Positions 46,708-56,078 of a stretch of DNA of 64,000 bases are shown here, one piece after another. Where the stretch lies: NCBI GenBank assembly GCA_937995825.1, contig CALKJO010000009.1, positions 62,001 through 126,000 of the forward strand, read 5' to 3'. This DNA is from an uncultured Anaerolineae bacterium. GTDB taxonomy: Bacteria; Chloroflexota; Anaerolineae; Aggregatilineales; Phototrophicaceae. Both the position numbers and the translations under genes were made by a program. How positions within the stretch are numbered: position 1 is the first letter of the stretch; each line of letters starts with the position of its first letter. The notes beneath the pieces are model-generated. The model was not told the DNA's origin, made no database searches, and saw only the letters and a program-made list of their open reading frames with translations.

Positions 46708-48492
46708 TCAACAACCTTTCTTCAGAATAACCGCTTCATCATGAAGCCCATTCGCAGATGCATCCGCCAGCTCACGCATCCGACGCGACTCCTGGATGAA
46801 GATGCGGCGCAGACACGCCACTGACGCCGCATACGTCGGCTCAACGCCCGCATAGCTGAGGCTGCTTGTGCCGAGATTTTTCCCTTTCGTCAGCGGCGTA
46901 TCTGAGGCATAGTGCAGAAAGCCAATGTCAAACGGCGCGCCGTGCAGCGTCACGATCTCATTATACGGGTGACGCTTCGGGCGCACCGCTTCATAAATGG
47001 ACGACAGATACGGACCCGCCTCCATTTCGATGATAGTATAGCCTTCCTGATAGAACAAGCTCATGTAGCGCGGGTTTTGCAGGAACGTCCCCGGCGCACT
47101 GATCGCCTTCTGGTTGTCCATCACCGTGCCGCTGCTCAGATAGGGCGCGACATCCTGCGCTGAGAAACAGTTGTTAAACAGAAAGGTGTTCTGCGAATGC
47201 TCGTCATGGACAACATTCGGAACCATCACGTCGCCGATTTTACCGTTGAGCGTCGCGGCTTTGCCGATCACGTAAATTCCCTGAACGCGGTCAATGCGCT
47301 CCGTCACGCGTGCTAAAATCTCATACGCGCCGAGTCCAAGGGGGTAGTCGATATTGAAGATAACCGCGTTGGACTTTTCCAGCATCTCAACGTCACACGC
47401 GGACATCAATCGGGGATCGAGCCAGTCAAATTTGAGGTGGTTCAGCTCGAAGACCTGCGTTTCGATATCGAATCCATGCCGGCTGGGGACTCGAAAGATA
47501 CCGACCGCCGCCTCCGCTGCCTGCATCGCCGCGCGCGGCTTGTCTCCGCTGCTGGAGAGATATTTCTTGAGGACATAGTAAAGAAAATTGGCTTTGTTCG
47601 AGGGCGAGCTGTTCTCCTGGATAGCGCGATACTCAGCGAGCAAATCCTCATGCCCTTTCGCCTCAATATAGTCGATCAGCGTGCGCTCCTCGCGCAGCGC
47701 AAACCCGACCAGCAGATTGAGAATCGAGTGAGTATTACTCGACACGAAGTAAACCGGTCGGCTCTCGATGTCTACATCGCCAAGCTGTTCACGCAGATCA
47801 TCCCACCAGAATGCCGTGCCTCGCCGATAATCCGCCAGCGATCCGGCGATCTGGCGCAGGCTCATCTGTTTACGCTTGCGCGAGATTTTGATCAGCATCG
47901 GGATGAACTGTGAACCCCAAACGATCTCCAGACGGCGCAGATCGCCTGTATCCATTTGCAAGGCATCCGCAAGCAGGTTCGCCTCCGAGTCCGTCAAGCG
48001 GCTTAAGCGACTCTGATGCTGCGCGAGAAAGAGCTTCATGATCTCGCCCTGCAGCAGCCGATGCAGTTTATTCCACTCAATCTGATAGGCGGTCAGCATC
48101 GGGATCAGATCATCGATGTCGGAGCGGCTGGCGATGAAGACCGCCATCGTGTTCTTGCCATCGAAATGCGTGCGCCGACGGCGTCCAGGAGAATAGACTC
48201 GCTCCCAGTCATTGACCGGATACCCTGCGGCGATCAGCGATTTCTCGAGAATGCCGATCAGGATCATATCCGTGTCGGCGATGCAGGCGGGAATTCGCAG
48301 ACTGGCATACACCAATGCGGAAACATCCGGCTTGGGGCTTGATGCCATGACATGCAGTGATGAGTCCATCGCCATGTGCGTTTCAACCAGTGTCTCGATC
48401 TGAATCGTATGCGTTGAGCGCAGCAGCGAATAATACGTCCGCATGTACAGCTCGATCTCTTCGCTTCCGGTTCTTGGAACTGTACGATCCAT
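46708..48492 (-). CDS. Large protein with nucleoside-phosphorylase-like C-terminal half (DUF6909-like)
   Basis: This 594-residue protein resembles a family I recall as DUF6909, with no accepted function. The N-terminal half is helical, with a VWGSQFIPMLIKISRKRKQMSLRQIAGSL stretch (its basic part begins near residue 204). Residues from about 340 to 585 look like the nucleoside phosphorylase superfamily: IYVIGKAATLNGKIGDVMVP (406-425), NVVHDEHSQNTFLF, AISAPGTFLQN and IIEMEAGPYLSSIYEA (487 on), which mirrors the ExEME motif. A nucleosidase or purine-binding role is inferred. GGAGGAGGG lies before the ATG. A hairpin precedes it. The next gene is the large hydroxylase subunit. Confidence 0.7.
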   Translation of the reverse strand: MDRTVPRTGSEEIELYMRTYYSLLRSTHTIQIETLVETHMAMDSSLHVMASSPKPDVSALVYASLRIPACIADTDMILIGILEKSLIAAGYPVNDWERVYSPGRRRRTHFDGKNTMAVFIASRSDIDDLIPMLTAYQIEWNKLHRLLQGEIMKLFLAQHQSRLSRLTDSEANLLADALQMDTGDLRRLEIVWGSQFIPMLIKISRKRKQMSLRQIAGSLADYRRGTAFWWDDLREQLGDVDIESRPVYFVSSNTHSILNLLVGFALREERTLIDYIEAKGHEDLLAEYRAIQENSSPSNKANFLYYVLKKYLSSSGDKPRAAMQAAEAAVGIFRVPSRHGFDIETQVFELNHLKFDWLDPRLMSACDVEMLEKSNAVIFNIDYPLGLGAYEILARVTERIDRVQGIYVIGKAATLNGKIGDVMVPNVVHDEHSQNTFLFNNCFSAQDVAPYLSSGTVMDNQKAISAPGTFLQNPRYMSLFYQEGYTIIEMEAGPYLSSIYEAVRPKRHPYNEIVTLHGAPFDIGFLHYASDTPLTKGKNLGTSSLSYAGVEPTYAASVACLRRIFIQESRRMRELADASANGLHDEAVILKKGC

Positions 48493-48527
48493 CTCACCCT
48501 CCTCCCCACTTGCACTCCATGTAATCA

Positions 48528-48550
48528 GGGGCGAACCCTCGGCTCGCCCC
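48528..48550 (-). other. Hairpin between the small membrane protein and DUF6909-like genes
   Basis: GGGGCGA (48528-48534) pairs perfectly with TCGCCCC (48544-48550), extended by an A-T pair. No T run follows on the minus strand, so it may be a transcript-stability or weak attenuation element rather than a full terminator. Confidence 0.5.
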
Positions 48551-48586
48551 CTGTCATCTCACTTGATATTTGATCCGCCAGCTGGC

Positions 48587-49021
48587 TTATCGGCGGCGTT
48601 TTTTGGTGCTTGTTTTCGCATCAGCGCCGCCGAAGCGGTGCTCACGAAACTCGCGGTTGATCTTGCGCTGCCGAACCCGCTCAGCTTTGCGCTGCCTATG
48701 CATTTCGTCGCGCTCCTTGATCAGATCAGTCTCTTTAACATTTATAGCCCGTTTAGGGGCAAGCGCAGAGACGATCAGCGCGGTCAGCGTCGAGAGCAGA
48801 AAGAACAGGATTAGCCCAACGGCAAGCTGAATAGTGGGCAGATCGCTGCGCGGAATACGATAGCCAGTCAGCACCGTGCGGTCAAGGAATTGTGTGAGCG
48901 GCGGCGTGACCACCCAAGTAATCGCACCCATGGCTAAAATTAAGATAAATCCAACTGCCGGAAAAGCGCGGCGTCCGCGTTTTTGCTCTGCAATGACAAC
49001 CTGTGTTTGCCCTTTTGACAT
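48587..49021 (-). CDS. Small two-helix membrane protein of unknown function
   Basis: This 144-residue protein is not one I recognise. Two hydrophobic helices (about 20-40, AVGFILILAMGAITWVV; about 64-86, LAVGLILFFLLSTLTALIV) are separated by a short loop. A highly basic cytoplasmic tail (about 100-144) ends TKKRRR. It lies 6 bases after the FAD/Fe-S hydroxylase gene and is co-transcribed with it. The tail could bind RNA or ribosomes; this is speculation. Confidence 0.65.
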   Translation of the reverse strand: MSKGQTQVVIAEQKRGRRAFPAVGFILILAMGAITWVVTPPLTQFLDRTVLTGYRIPRSDLPTIQLAVGLILFFLLSTLTALIVSALAPKRAINVKETDLIKERDEMHRQRKAERVRQRKINREFREHRFGGADAKTSTKKRRR

Positions 49022-49027
49022 CGTCCC

Positions 49028-50440
49028 TTACTCCTGACTCGCTGCGATGCTCGCCTGTTTAAAGGCTTCGATAATCTTATAATACCCGGTACAGCGGCAG
49101 AGATTCCCAGTGATGCTTTGCGCGATCTGATCAGCTGAGGGGTGCGGATATTCCTCAAGCAGCTTTGCCCCTGCCATCAAAAATCCCGGCGTGCAGTAGC
49201 CGCACTGCACCGCACCTTGGGCGATAAACGCCCGCTGGATCGGGTGCAGGTCGCCGTTGGCAAGCCCCTCCACGGTCACGATTTCAGCCTGATGCGCGCG
49301 CGGCGCGGGAACCATGCACGCCATCACCGCCGCGCCGTCCAGAAAGACGGTACAAGCGCCGCATTCGCCTTCAGCGCAGCCCTCTTTTGTGCCGGTTAAT
49401 CCGGCATCCTCGCGCAGAAAATCGAGCAGCGTTTTATCCTGCCCTGTCGAAATGACACGGGGCTGCCCATTGATCGTGGTTTCGATTGGGTCTCCGCGTC
49501 GATGCGCGGCAGATGCGCTCAGCGCGCCGCGACCGCGCCGATCTCCCCACAGCATCGGCGGATCGACGGGGAAGCCATCCGTCTGTGTTTTGGCTGCGAG
49601 GGCGCGCAAAGCGCGCACAACCAGCACACGCACCATCTCGACGCGATACGCCGCTGTCCCGCGCACATCGTCAATCGGCTTGACCAGCGCCGCCGCCATC
49701 CGCCCGGCTTCTGCGATGACCTCGCGGGTCAGCACACTGCCGATCAGGTAGGTCTCGACCGGTTCGATTCGAATAATGGTTGGCGCGACACTGCCCAGCG
49801 CAATCGAAGCGTGGGTGACGCGCTCACCATCGAAACCCAGCACCGCTGCGCAGTTGACCACCGAAATTGCCTGCGCGCGGCGCAGACCCAGCTTGAGGAA
49901 GATACCGCGCTCATGCTCCGCCAGCGGCGGCACTTCAATTGCTGTCATCAGTTCATCGGGGCGCATCACCGATTTGCGCAGCCCAGTGTGAAATTCCGCC
50001 AGCGGGACGCGGCGTTCGCCCGATGTAGACGCCAGGATCACGACTGCGCCGAGAGCGCGCAGCGGCGTGATCGTGTCGTTGGCGGGAGACGCCGTGATCA
50101 CATTGCCGACAATCGTAGCACGGTTGCGAATCTGCGGCGCGCCCACTTGCCAACACGCCTGCGCCAGCGGCAGCGCCCGCTGAACGATCAGATCGCTGAC
50201 AATCGCATCATTGTGTGTGACCAGCGCGCCGAGGCGGATCACCCCATCGCGCAGTTCAATCCGATCCAGATCGGGAAGACGCGAGATGTCGATCAGCACC
50301 CTAATACCGCTTCGCTGTCCGCGTTCGATCTCAATGAGCAAATCCGTGCCGCCGGCAATGATTCGCGCTTCGCCCTGATACTGCGCAAGCAGATCAACCG
50401 CCTCATCCAAGCTGACTACAGACAAATACTGTTCCCACAT
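49028..50440 (-). CDS. Molybdenum hydroxylase FAD and [2Fe-2S] subunit (fused, FAD first)
   Basis: This protein of about 470 residues fuses two usually separate subunits. The N-terminal part (about 1-285) is the FAD-binding CoxM-type domain with IIAGGTDLLIEIE, QIRNRATIVGNVITASPAND and LKLGLRRAQAISVVN. The C-terminal part (about 318-470) is the CoxS-type iron-sulfur domain with the plant-ferredoxin cysteines GCAEGECGACTVFLDG and the second cluster motifs GYCTPGF and GNLCRCTGY. In classical XDHs the Fe-S domain precedes FAD, so the order here is reversed. I prefer ATG 50440 over TTG 50461. Electrons from the large subunit would pass through this protein. Confidence 0.93.
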   Translation of the reverse strand: MWEQYLSVVSLDEAVDLLAQYQGEARIIAGGTDLLIEIERGQRSGIRVLIDISRLPDLDRIELRDGVIRLGALVTHNDAIVSDLIVQRALPLAQACWQVGAPQIRNRATIVGNVITASPANDTITPLRALGAVVILASTSGERRVPLAEFHTGLRKSVMRPDELMTAIEVPPLAEHERGIFLKLGLRRAQAISVVNCAAVLGFDGERVTHASIALGSVAPTIIRIEPVETYLIGSVLTREVIAEAGRMAAALVKPIDDVRGTAAYRVEMVRVLVVRALRALAAKTQTDGFPVDPPMLWGDRRGRGALSASAAHRRGDPIETTINGQPRVISTGQDKTLLDFLREDAGLTGTKEGCAEGECGACTVFLDGAAVMACMVPAPRAHQAEIVTVEGLANGDLHPIQRAFIAQGAVQCGYCTPGFLMAGAKLLEEYPHPSADQIAQSITGNLCRCTGYYKIIEAFKQASIAASQE

Positions 50441-50512
50441 AGCGAATCCACAGTGTGCCAATTACATGCAAGGTTATCTTAACATTGTGGCGTCTTTTAT
50501 TCCAAACGCAAA

Positions 50513-51124
50513 TTAAATCTTCTCGACCTCAACTAAAGTAACTGGGTTAATATTCATTACACACGTCCCATGATATTGGGTCTCGATGACTGTCCGCCGA
50601 TCATACGTATGAACATGCCCATGCAGCATGTAGCGCGGGCGATACCACTCCAGAAAACGCCGAAATGCCTTGAGGCCGCGATGTGGATAATCCGAAGCAT
50701 CATGAATTTGGAATGGTGGCGCATGAGTCGCCAGGACATCGACCGAGTAACCGCGCTGCCAGCGCAGCAGCAGCAGCGGCAGCGCTGCACGCATCACCAT
50801 GCCGGTATATTCGAACTCTGAATATTGCACGGCACTGTCATTGTAGCGAATAGACCCCTCCAGACCATAAAAAGTCAGCCCCTGGTAGCGTTTGATCCGC
50901 CGGTGCAAATTTTCACCGCCCGGCGGATGATGATCGTAATTTTGATCGTGATTACCGCGCACATAAAAGAGCGGAATATTCAGAACGGAAGTGATGTATT
51001 CCAGATACCAGGCGGGCATGTCACCGCAGCTTAAGAGGAGTTCAACATCGTGGTAGCGCCGGCGCAAATGGGCGGCATTCTCCATCTTCTGCATCACCGT
51101 ATCGCTAACGCATAAAATTTTCAC
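50513..51124 (-). CDS. Metallophosphoesterase
   Basis: This 203-residue calcineurin-like phosphoesterase has GDMPAWY (motif II), GNHDQNYD (motif III), THAPP and a C-terminal GHVHTYDRR. The first motif reads VSDTV, where most relatives have DxH, so one metal ligand is absent. Related proteins act on cyclic nucleotides or phosphodiesters, or have no known role. It is the last gene of the 64-to-50 kb run and follows xdhC by 17 bases. Confidence 0.85.
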   Translation of the reverse strand: MKILCVSDTVMQKMENAAHLRRRYHDVELLLSCGDMPAWYLEYITSVLNIPLFYVRGNHDQNYDHHPPGGENLHRRIKRYQGLTFYGLEGSIRYNDSAVQYSEFEYTGMVMRAALPLLLLRWQRGYSVDVLATHAPPFQIHDASDYPHRGLKAFRRFLEWYRPRYMLHGHVHTYDRRTVIETQYHGTCVMNINPVTLVEVEKI

Positions 51125-51141
51125 TACAATCCATCACAAGA

Positions 51142-51981
51142 CTATTCGATCTCATCGATATCGGAGTCGGTCACGCCAATCCAGCGCATCGGCGCGCCTG
51201 TTCCCCCGCGCCGCACCATTGTGATCTCCGCCATAATGCTCACCGCGATCTCTTTTGGCGTCTCCGCCTGTAATTCTAAGCCAATCGGCGCGTGAATGCG
51301 GGACAGGGCAGCTTCATCCACTCCGCGCTCCTTCATCAAAGCACGGACGGTCAGCGCCCACCGTCGGCGGCTGCCAATCAGCCCGATATAAGCAGCGTCC
51401 GTCCTCAGCAGCGCAGGGATCAGGTCAATATCAATCGGCAGTCCGCGCGTCACGGCGGCAACGTAAGTGCGGCGGTCGATGCGCGTATGCGCAGGGATTT
51501 CAGCCGGCTTGCAAACCACATAGCCGTCCAGCCCTGGCGCATACGTCGGGTTGCAAAACTCAGCGCGATCATCACTCAACACAGTGCGATAGCCCATCCA
51601 TTTCGACAGCTCCGCCAGTGCCAGCCCGACATGACCGCCGCCGATCACGATCAAGGTCGGCGCAGCATTGATCGGCTCGATAAAGACCTGCACTGTCCCG
51701 CCGCAAATGCCCGGATCGCCAGCGGCGAGATCATTCAGAGCATAAGTACGCAGGCGCGTTTCGCCATCCCTCAAAGACGCCAACGCCTCTTTGACCACCA
51801 GCGACTCCATCGCGCCGCCGCCGACCGTGCCGACAATCGATCCGTCCGGTCGGACGAGCATCCGGCTGCCCGCATGACGCGGGACGCTGCCCTGCACCTG
51901 GACAACTGTCGCCAGCGCCGCTGCCTCGCCGTCCGCCTGCGCTTTCACCACTGCTTCAAAAACCTGGCGTATGTCATCCAT
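51142..51981 (-). CDS. xdhC: XdhC/CoxI-family molybdenum-cofactor maturation protein
   Basis: This protein of about 279 residues helps insert sulfurated molybdenum cofactor into xanthine-dehydrogenase-type enzymes. It has the N-terminal XdhC_CoxI module (VQGSVPRHAGSRMLV, GTVGGGAMESLV) and the C-terminal Rossmann module with LIVIGGGHVGLALAE and GLIGSRRRWAL. A long frame runs to 52269, but ATG 51981, with GGAG 9 bases upstream and the family start MDDIRQVFEAV, is right. It overlaps the upstream GT-C gene by 8 bases. It lies between the F420 genes and the hydroxylase genes. Confidence 0.93.
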   Translation of the reverse strand: MDDIRQVFEAVVKAQADGEAAALATVVQVQGSVPRHAGSRMLVRPDGSIVGTVGGGAMESLVVKEALASLRDGETRLRTYALNDLAAGDPGICGGTVQVFIEPINAAPTLIVIGGGHVGLALAELSKWMGYRTVLSDDRAEFCNPTYAPGLDGYVVCKPAEIPAHTRIDRRTYVAAVTRGLPIDIDLIPALLRTDAAYIGLIGSRRRWALTVRALMKERGVDEAALSRIHAPIGLELQAETPKEIAVSIMAEITMVRRGGTGAPMRWIGVTDSDIDEIE

Positions 51982-54472
51982 TGCCGCCGATCTCCACTTC
52001 ACCGATGATGAAACGTCTCTGTTCATCCCCAGCCAATGAACCATCCGGTTTATACGGGATGAGTCGCTCAAAAGTGTAAGGATTATACAGCCCGAAAGCA
52101 ACTCGGTAACGCCCGGGTTCAGGCGGAAGCCACAAGTCGACCTCTTCACGGAAGTAAGCGGGGAGCCAGTTGCCCGGCGGCAGCGATCCACTGCCTGGAT
52201 AAGCGTCATGCTGAACGACGATCCGATCCGCTTCATCCAGTACATGTAAAAACAGCTTGTAATCGCCATGTGCCGCTGTCTGTGTACCGAGAGTCAGGCT
52301 GACTTGAAGCTGGATGGACTCAACTTGCAGGTTAGTCACCACCACCGGCTGATGGAGTTCGACAGCGCCATTCTGGTAAAGCACGGCGGCATCGCCTTGC
52401 GCCAGCGCTGATATGAGTCGATCATCGCCGCTGAGCGCCCAGTGATAGTACGGCATATAATCGCCATTCCCACGCGGCACAATGCGGATGCGAATCGCAT
52501 TCTCGGTGATGATCTCGGCGGGAATGAAGGTCGGGACTTCGAGAAATGCGCCTGGCAGCGCCGGGACGACTCGCGTTCCGATCAACCTATCACCGACATA
52601 GACATCAAACTCGCCCCCCCCTGCCGGATGCAGGCGAGTGACCAGGATCAGCGGCTTTAGCGGACGCGCCGCAAGCGTGAATGCCTCTTCGCCGTTGATA
52701 CGGCGTCCACCGTCCATGACCGTGCATGAAGAAGCGGATGCACACCCGATGGTGTCAAAATGGTAGTATTCGCTCGGAAAGCCGCCCGCTGGGTGATCAT
52801 TTGACCAGAGGTAAGCGTGCGCACGTTCAGATTGAATATCGGCAGCATCGACAAAATCCACAACATCCGATATCGCATACAGGCTCGGAGTCACTTGGAG
52901 AACAGCACTGGCATCAGCATCCGAATAATCAGGACGATAGACCGCCTGGCGATCCGCCGCGAGCGCGACGTTGAGCGCCGGATCGAGTTGCACCCGGAAT
53001 TCCGCCAGCGGCGCCCCATACAGCCGTGTATCCTCCAGATAGCCCAAGCCGAGACCATGCCCCACACCATAGGATGCGATGTAATCAGGGCGATAGCGGT
53101 CGAGCAGTTCACCAACTGCGCCGGGTCCGCTGCGCCAGTAATCGGCTGCGCCCGGCGTGGTCAGCCCGACCATGTCCAGCGTGGTTCGCCCGCCCACATA
53201 GCGCATCATGCCGACATCGTGAACGGCGATCACCGTGTCGGCTGGCGTGTTTTCGTTTAGCCAGCGCGCCATCGCCAGCGGCTGATCGCGGACATAGCCG
53301 ACGTTGACGGCATACGCCCGCGCATAGGTCGCAGACGAATACGTCAGCCCACCGATGAGCGGCGGCGCACATATCAGCAGCGGGACAGTCACCAGTCTGC
53401 CGCCGAATCGACGCAGCCAGCAGGACGCGCCCGCGATGATCAGCGGAAAAAAGACCGCGATCAGCGGCATCTGATAGCGCCGGAAGTGCCAGAAGGCGGT
53501 ATCGAGCGTGCTGATGCTCAGCGTGAAGCCGAGCGACCACAGGATCAGCAGTCCGAAGACGAGCCAGCGGCGCGTCAGCGCCAGCCCAACCAGAGTCAGC
53601 CCGTAGAGCAGCGCGATCCCCGCCGCACCGATGAGCGAATCGCCCCAGATCACGTTCACAGAGGCGAAATCGCGCCACATGCGGACATAGTTCTCAATAA
53701 TCCGCCCGATCACGACCATAAGTTCGAACGGGATCATGCCGAACAGGGATTTTGCGCTGTTACCGGACGCGACCGCCGATCCGGTGACGAGCAGATTGAC
53801 CAGCGGCTGCACACCAAGCGCCATGACGGGCAGCAAACACCATCCGTACAGACGACGCTCGCGCAGCAGCACCGCGCCGGCTGCCAGAAGCGCCAGGATC
53901 GCCCCTTCTGGTCGAGTCAGCGCCAGCAGTGATCCCGCGATCATGGCACGCGGACGGCGCTGATCGACCAGCGCCCAGACCGTCAGCAGAGTAAGCGCGA
54001 TGGCGCTCCCGGTCTCCATGCCGCTCATGAAGTGCCAGGCGATCAAGCCGTGCAGCAGAAAGAGGATCGGCGCTGCCAATGCGAAATACGGCAGCATCCC
54101 CAGCGCCAGCGCCAGCCGGTATACCAGGTAGGACGCCAGCGCCAGCGCCAGCGCACCCAGCATCAGCGCCCACAATCCAAGACTCAGCCCATCGAAACCG
54201 ATCAGATAACCAAACGCCAGCAGATACGGGTACAAAAACGACGTTGCGCCCGAGGTGGGCGGCAGTCCAGGGTTATAGACATAAAACTGCCCGCTGGCGA
54301 TCTGGCGGGCATACTGAAAATGGATGTAGGCATCATCAAGCGGCATGAGCGGCTGACCCGTGCCGCTGACTGCAATATTCATGCCGTAATAGAAAAGAAA
54401 AATCAGCCCCGCGCCCAGACAGCACAGCGCCCAAGCGGCTCGGTCAGCTCGCCGAGCGGCGTCCATCGCCAT
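51974..54472 (-). CDS. Large GT-C-type membrane glycosyltransferase-like protein
   Basis: This 832-residue protein has about 12 membrane helices in its first 400 residues and a large C-terminal extracytoplasmic part. The first loop has PLDDAYIHFQYARQI, the acidic DD motif of GT-C (PMT/GT83/GT87-like) glycosyltransferases. A second conserved stretch is NENTPADTVIAVHDVGMMRY. The C-terminal domain (about 500-830) is beta-rich. The acceptor is unknown. It overlaps the LLM gene by one base (TAATG) and xdhC by 8, so it is co-translated with unrelated cofactor genes. Confidence 0.85.
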   Translation of the reverse strand: MAMDAARRADRAAWALCCLGAGLIFLFYYGMNIAVSGTGQPLMPLDDAYIHFQYARQIASGQFYVYNPGLPPTSGATSFLYPYLLAFGYLIGFDGLSLGLWALMLGALALALASYLVYRLALALGMLPYFALAAPILFLLHGLIAWHFMSGMETGSAIALTLLTVWALVDQRRPRAMIAGSLLALTRPEGAILALLAAGAVLLRERRLYGWCLLPVMALGVQPLVNLLVTGSAVASGNSAKSLFGMIPFELMVVIGRIIENYVRMWRDFASVNVIWGDSLIGAAGIALLYGLTLVGLALTRRWLVFGLLILWSLGFTLSISTLDTAFWHFRRYQMPLIAVFFPLIIAGASCWLRRFGGRLVTVPLLICAPPLIGGLTYSSATYARAYAVNVGYVRDQPLAMARWLNENTPADTVIAVHDVGMMRYVGGRTTLDMVGLTTPGAADYWRSGPGAVGELLDRYRPDYIASYGVGHGLGLGYLEDTRLYGAPLAEFRVQLDPALNVALAADRQAVYRPDYSDADASAVLQVTPSLYAISDVVDFVDAADIQSERAHAYLWSNDHPAGGFPSEYYHFDTIGCASASSCTVMDGGRRINGEEAFTLAARPLKPLILVTRLHPAGGGEFDVYVGDRLIGTRVVPALPGAFLEVPTFIPAEIITENAIRIRIVPRGNGDYMPYYHWALSGDDRLISALAQGDAAVLYQNGAVELHQPVVVTNLQVESIQLQVSLTLGTQTAAHGDYKLFLHVLDEADRIVVQHDAYPGSGSLPPGNWLPAYFREEVDLWLPPEPGRYRVAFGLYNPYTFERLIPYKPDGSLAGDEQRRFIIGEVEIGGNG

Positions 54473-55482
54473 TACACCCGGCTGTACCCATCCGCGAAGG
54501 TGTCGATCATCAAGCGGACATCCTCGCCCAGCGGATACAGGATCGGACAGGTCGCGCCAGACTGCACATATTCGCGGACTTTGGCGCGCGCCTCCTCTGG
54601 CGTGCCGGACGCGGTGATCATCTGGACAACATCATCTGGGACAAGCTTCATCGCCTCCAGAATCTGCTCCTCGGTTGCGGGCCACGTCAGCACCTGCCCG
54701 ATCTCGTCCAGCAGCTCCTGACTGACGCCGCTCGCTTTCATGATATGCGGCTGCTGACCGAGATACTGCGTGACCAGCTTGCGCGCCCGATCCAGCGCTT
54801 TTTTGCGATCCCTATCGACACTGCACACCACTAACTGCGGTCGGTCGATGTCGTCGATCCGCCTGCCAGCTTTTTTCGCGCCGATCTCAAGCTGTTCGAG
54901 CGCGCCCTCATTGTACTTTGGCGAGACCAGATAATTCAGCACCGCCCCATCGGCGATCTCGCCCGTGAGCGCCATCATCTGCGGACCGGTCGCACCGATG
55001 TAGATCGGGACATTGCGCGGCGTCTTGCGCCCATGCACAACATCCAGCTCAACATCGGTCAGATGGACGAACTCACCATGAAATGTCACCCGCTTGCGGG
55101 CGAGCAGATCGCGCACCACCGTCACGACCTCGCGCATCGCCAGCAGCGGCTTGGAGCGCGTGATCCCGACTTTTTGCGCCAGCGGATCCCACCACGCGCC
55201 GATCCCGCAGATAATGCGATCTTCCGCCAAGTCATCGAGCGTCAGAAATGTAGCGGCGATCACGGCGGCATTGCGCGTCCAGTTGTTGATCACGCCAGAG
55301 CCGATCTTGATGCGGCTGGTGGTCGCGGCGAATGCCGCCATCGGCACAATGGCATCGCGCACCAGGCGGCTCTCCGCCTGCCAGACCGCTTCAAAGCCGC
55401 GCGACTCGGCATATTGAACATATTTGATCGCGTCCTGAAGCGGATGCGCGTCCTGCAAATAAAGGGCTACCCGGTCTGCCAT
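54472..55482 (-). CDS. LLM-class F420-dependent oxidoreductase
   Basis: This 336-residue luciferase-like monooxygenase-fold protein resembles Mer-type F420-dependent reductases. Evidence is [54 protein letters not shown] (beginning near residue 60), then FHGEFVHL and [27 protein letters not shown]. The family uses F420 or FMN; the location inside an F420 cluster points to F420. The substrate is unknown. Its start overlaps cofC by 16 bases. Confidence 0.9.
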   Translation of the reverse strand: MADRVALYLQDAHPLQDAIKYVQYAESRGFEAVWQAESRLVRDAIVPMAAFAATTSRIKIGSGVINNWTRNAAVIAATFLTLDDLAEDRIICGIGAWWDPLAQKVGITRSKPLLAMREVVTVVRDLLARKRVTFHGEFVHLTDVELDVVHGRKTPRNVPIYIGATGPQMMALTGEIADGAVLNYLVSPKYNEGALEQLEIGAKKAGRRIDDIDRPQLVVCSVDRDRKKALDRARKLVTQYLGQQPHIMKASGVSQELLDEIGQVLTWPATEEQILEAMKLVPDDVVQMITASGTPEEARAKVREYVQSGATCPILYPLGEDVRLMIDTFADGYSRV

Positions 55483-56078
55483 AAGCTCATCTCCTTTAAT
55501 CGCCTGTAATATAGCGCCAGATCGTCCGGCTCGTCGATATCGAGCATCCGCTCCGATATGTACAGACGCGGACGCACCCCCACCGCCAGCGCCGCCGCTG
55601 CATGACGCTCAAAACTGCCGATACCGTAGGCATAGCCGATCAACCCAGGCGGACGAATCAGCAGCGCATTCGTGCCGTCGCGCTTGTGATCGGGCGCGAC
55701 CACGACAGAGCGCGGCGCATCCGCCAGCGCGACCATAGCAGCGATGTCCTCTGTCTGAATGAATGGCAGATCGCCTGGCAGCAGCAACACCGCGTCCGCG
55801 TCTCTAGCGGCGGCGGTCGCCTGATTCCAGGCGGCGTTCAAGTCGTCGCCCTGCTCGACAAGCGTCCGCGCGCCCCACTTTTCAGCCAGCGCCAGCGCCG
55901 CCGGATCGCGGCTGACGACGAGAGCAGCGGACACCTCCGGCGCGGCGCAAACAACGGACAGCACATGCGTGAACCAGGTCTCCGCCAATTCCGCCCGCTC
56001 ATCTGGCGAGAGCGCCGCCGCCAGCCGCGATTTCGCCTGCTCAAACGGCTTGACCGGGATGATCGCCCAGGTGCGCAT
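55467..56078 (-). CDS. cofC: 2-phospho-L-lactate (or PEP) guanylyltransferase
   Basis: This 203-residue enzyme activates 2-phospholactate or phosphoenolpyruvate with GTP for F420 synthesis. Motifs: [19 protein letters not shown] (nucleotide), [11 protein letters not shown], and [12 protein letters not shown]. It begins with the cofD stop (TGATG) and overlaps the LLM gene. Whether the substrate is phospholactate or PEP (dehydro route) cannot be read; a neighbouring nitroreductase supports the PEP/dehydro route. Confidence 0.94.
   Translation of the reverse strand: MRTWAIIPVKPFEQAKSRLAAALSPDERAELAETWFTHVLSVVCAAPEVSAALVVSRDPAALALAEKWGARTLVEQGDDLNAAWNQATAAARDADAVLLLPGDLPFIQTEDIAAMVALADAPRSVVVAPDHKRDGTNALLIRPPGLIGYAYGIGSFERHAAAALAVGVRPRLYISERMLDIDEPDDLALYYRRLKEMSLWQTG

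Noticed and set aside
51981-52269. Longer N terminus of XdhC
   Set aside because: Lies within the GT-C gene in another frame; family start and ribosome binding site at 51981.
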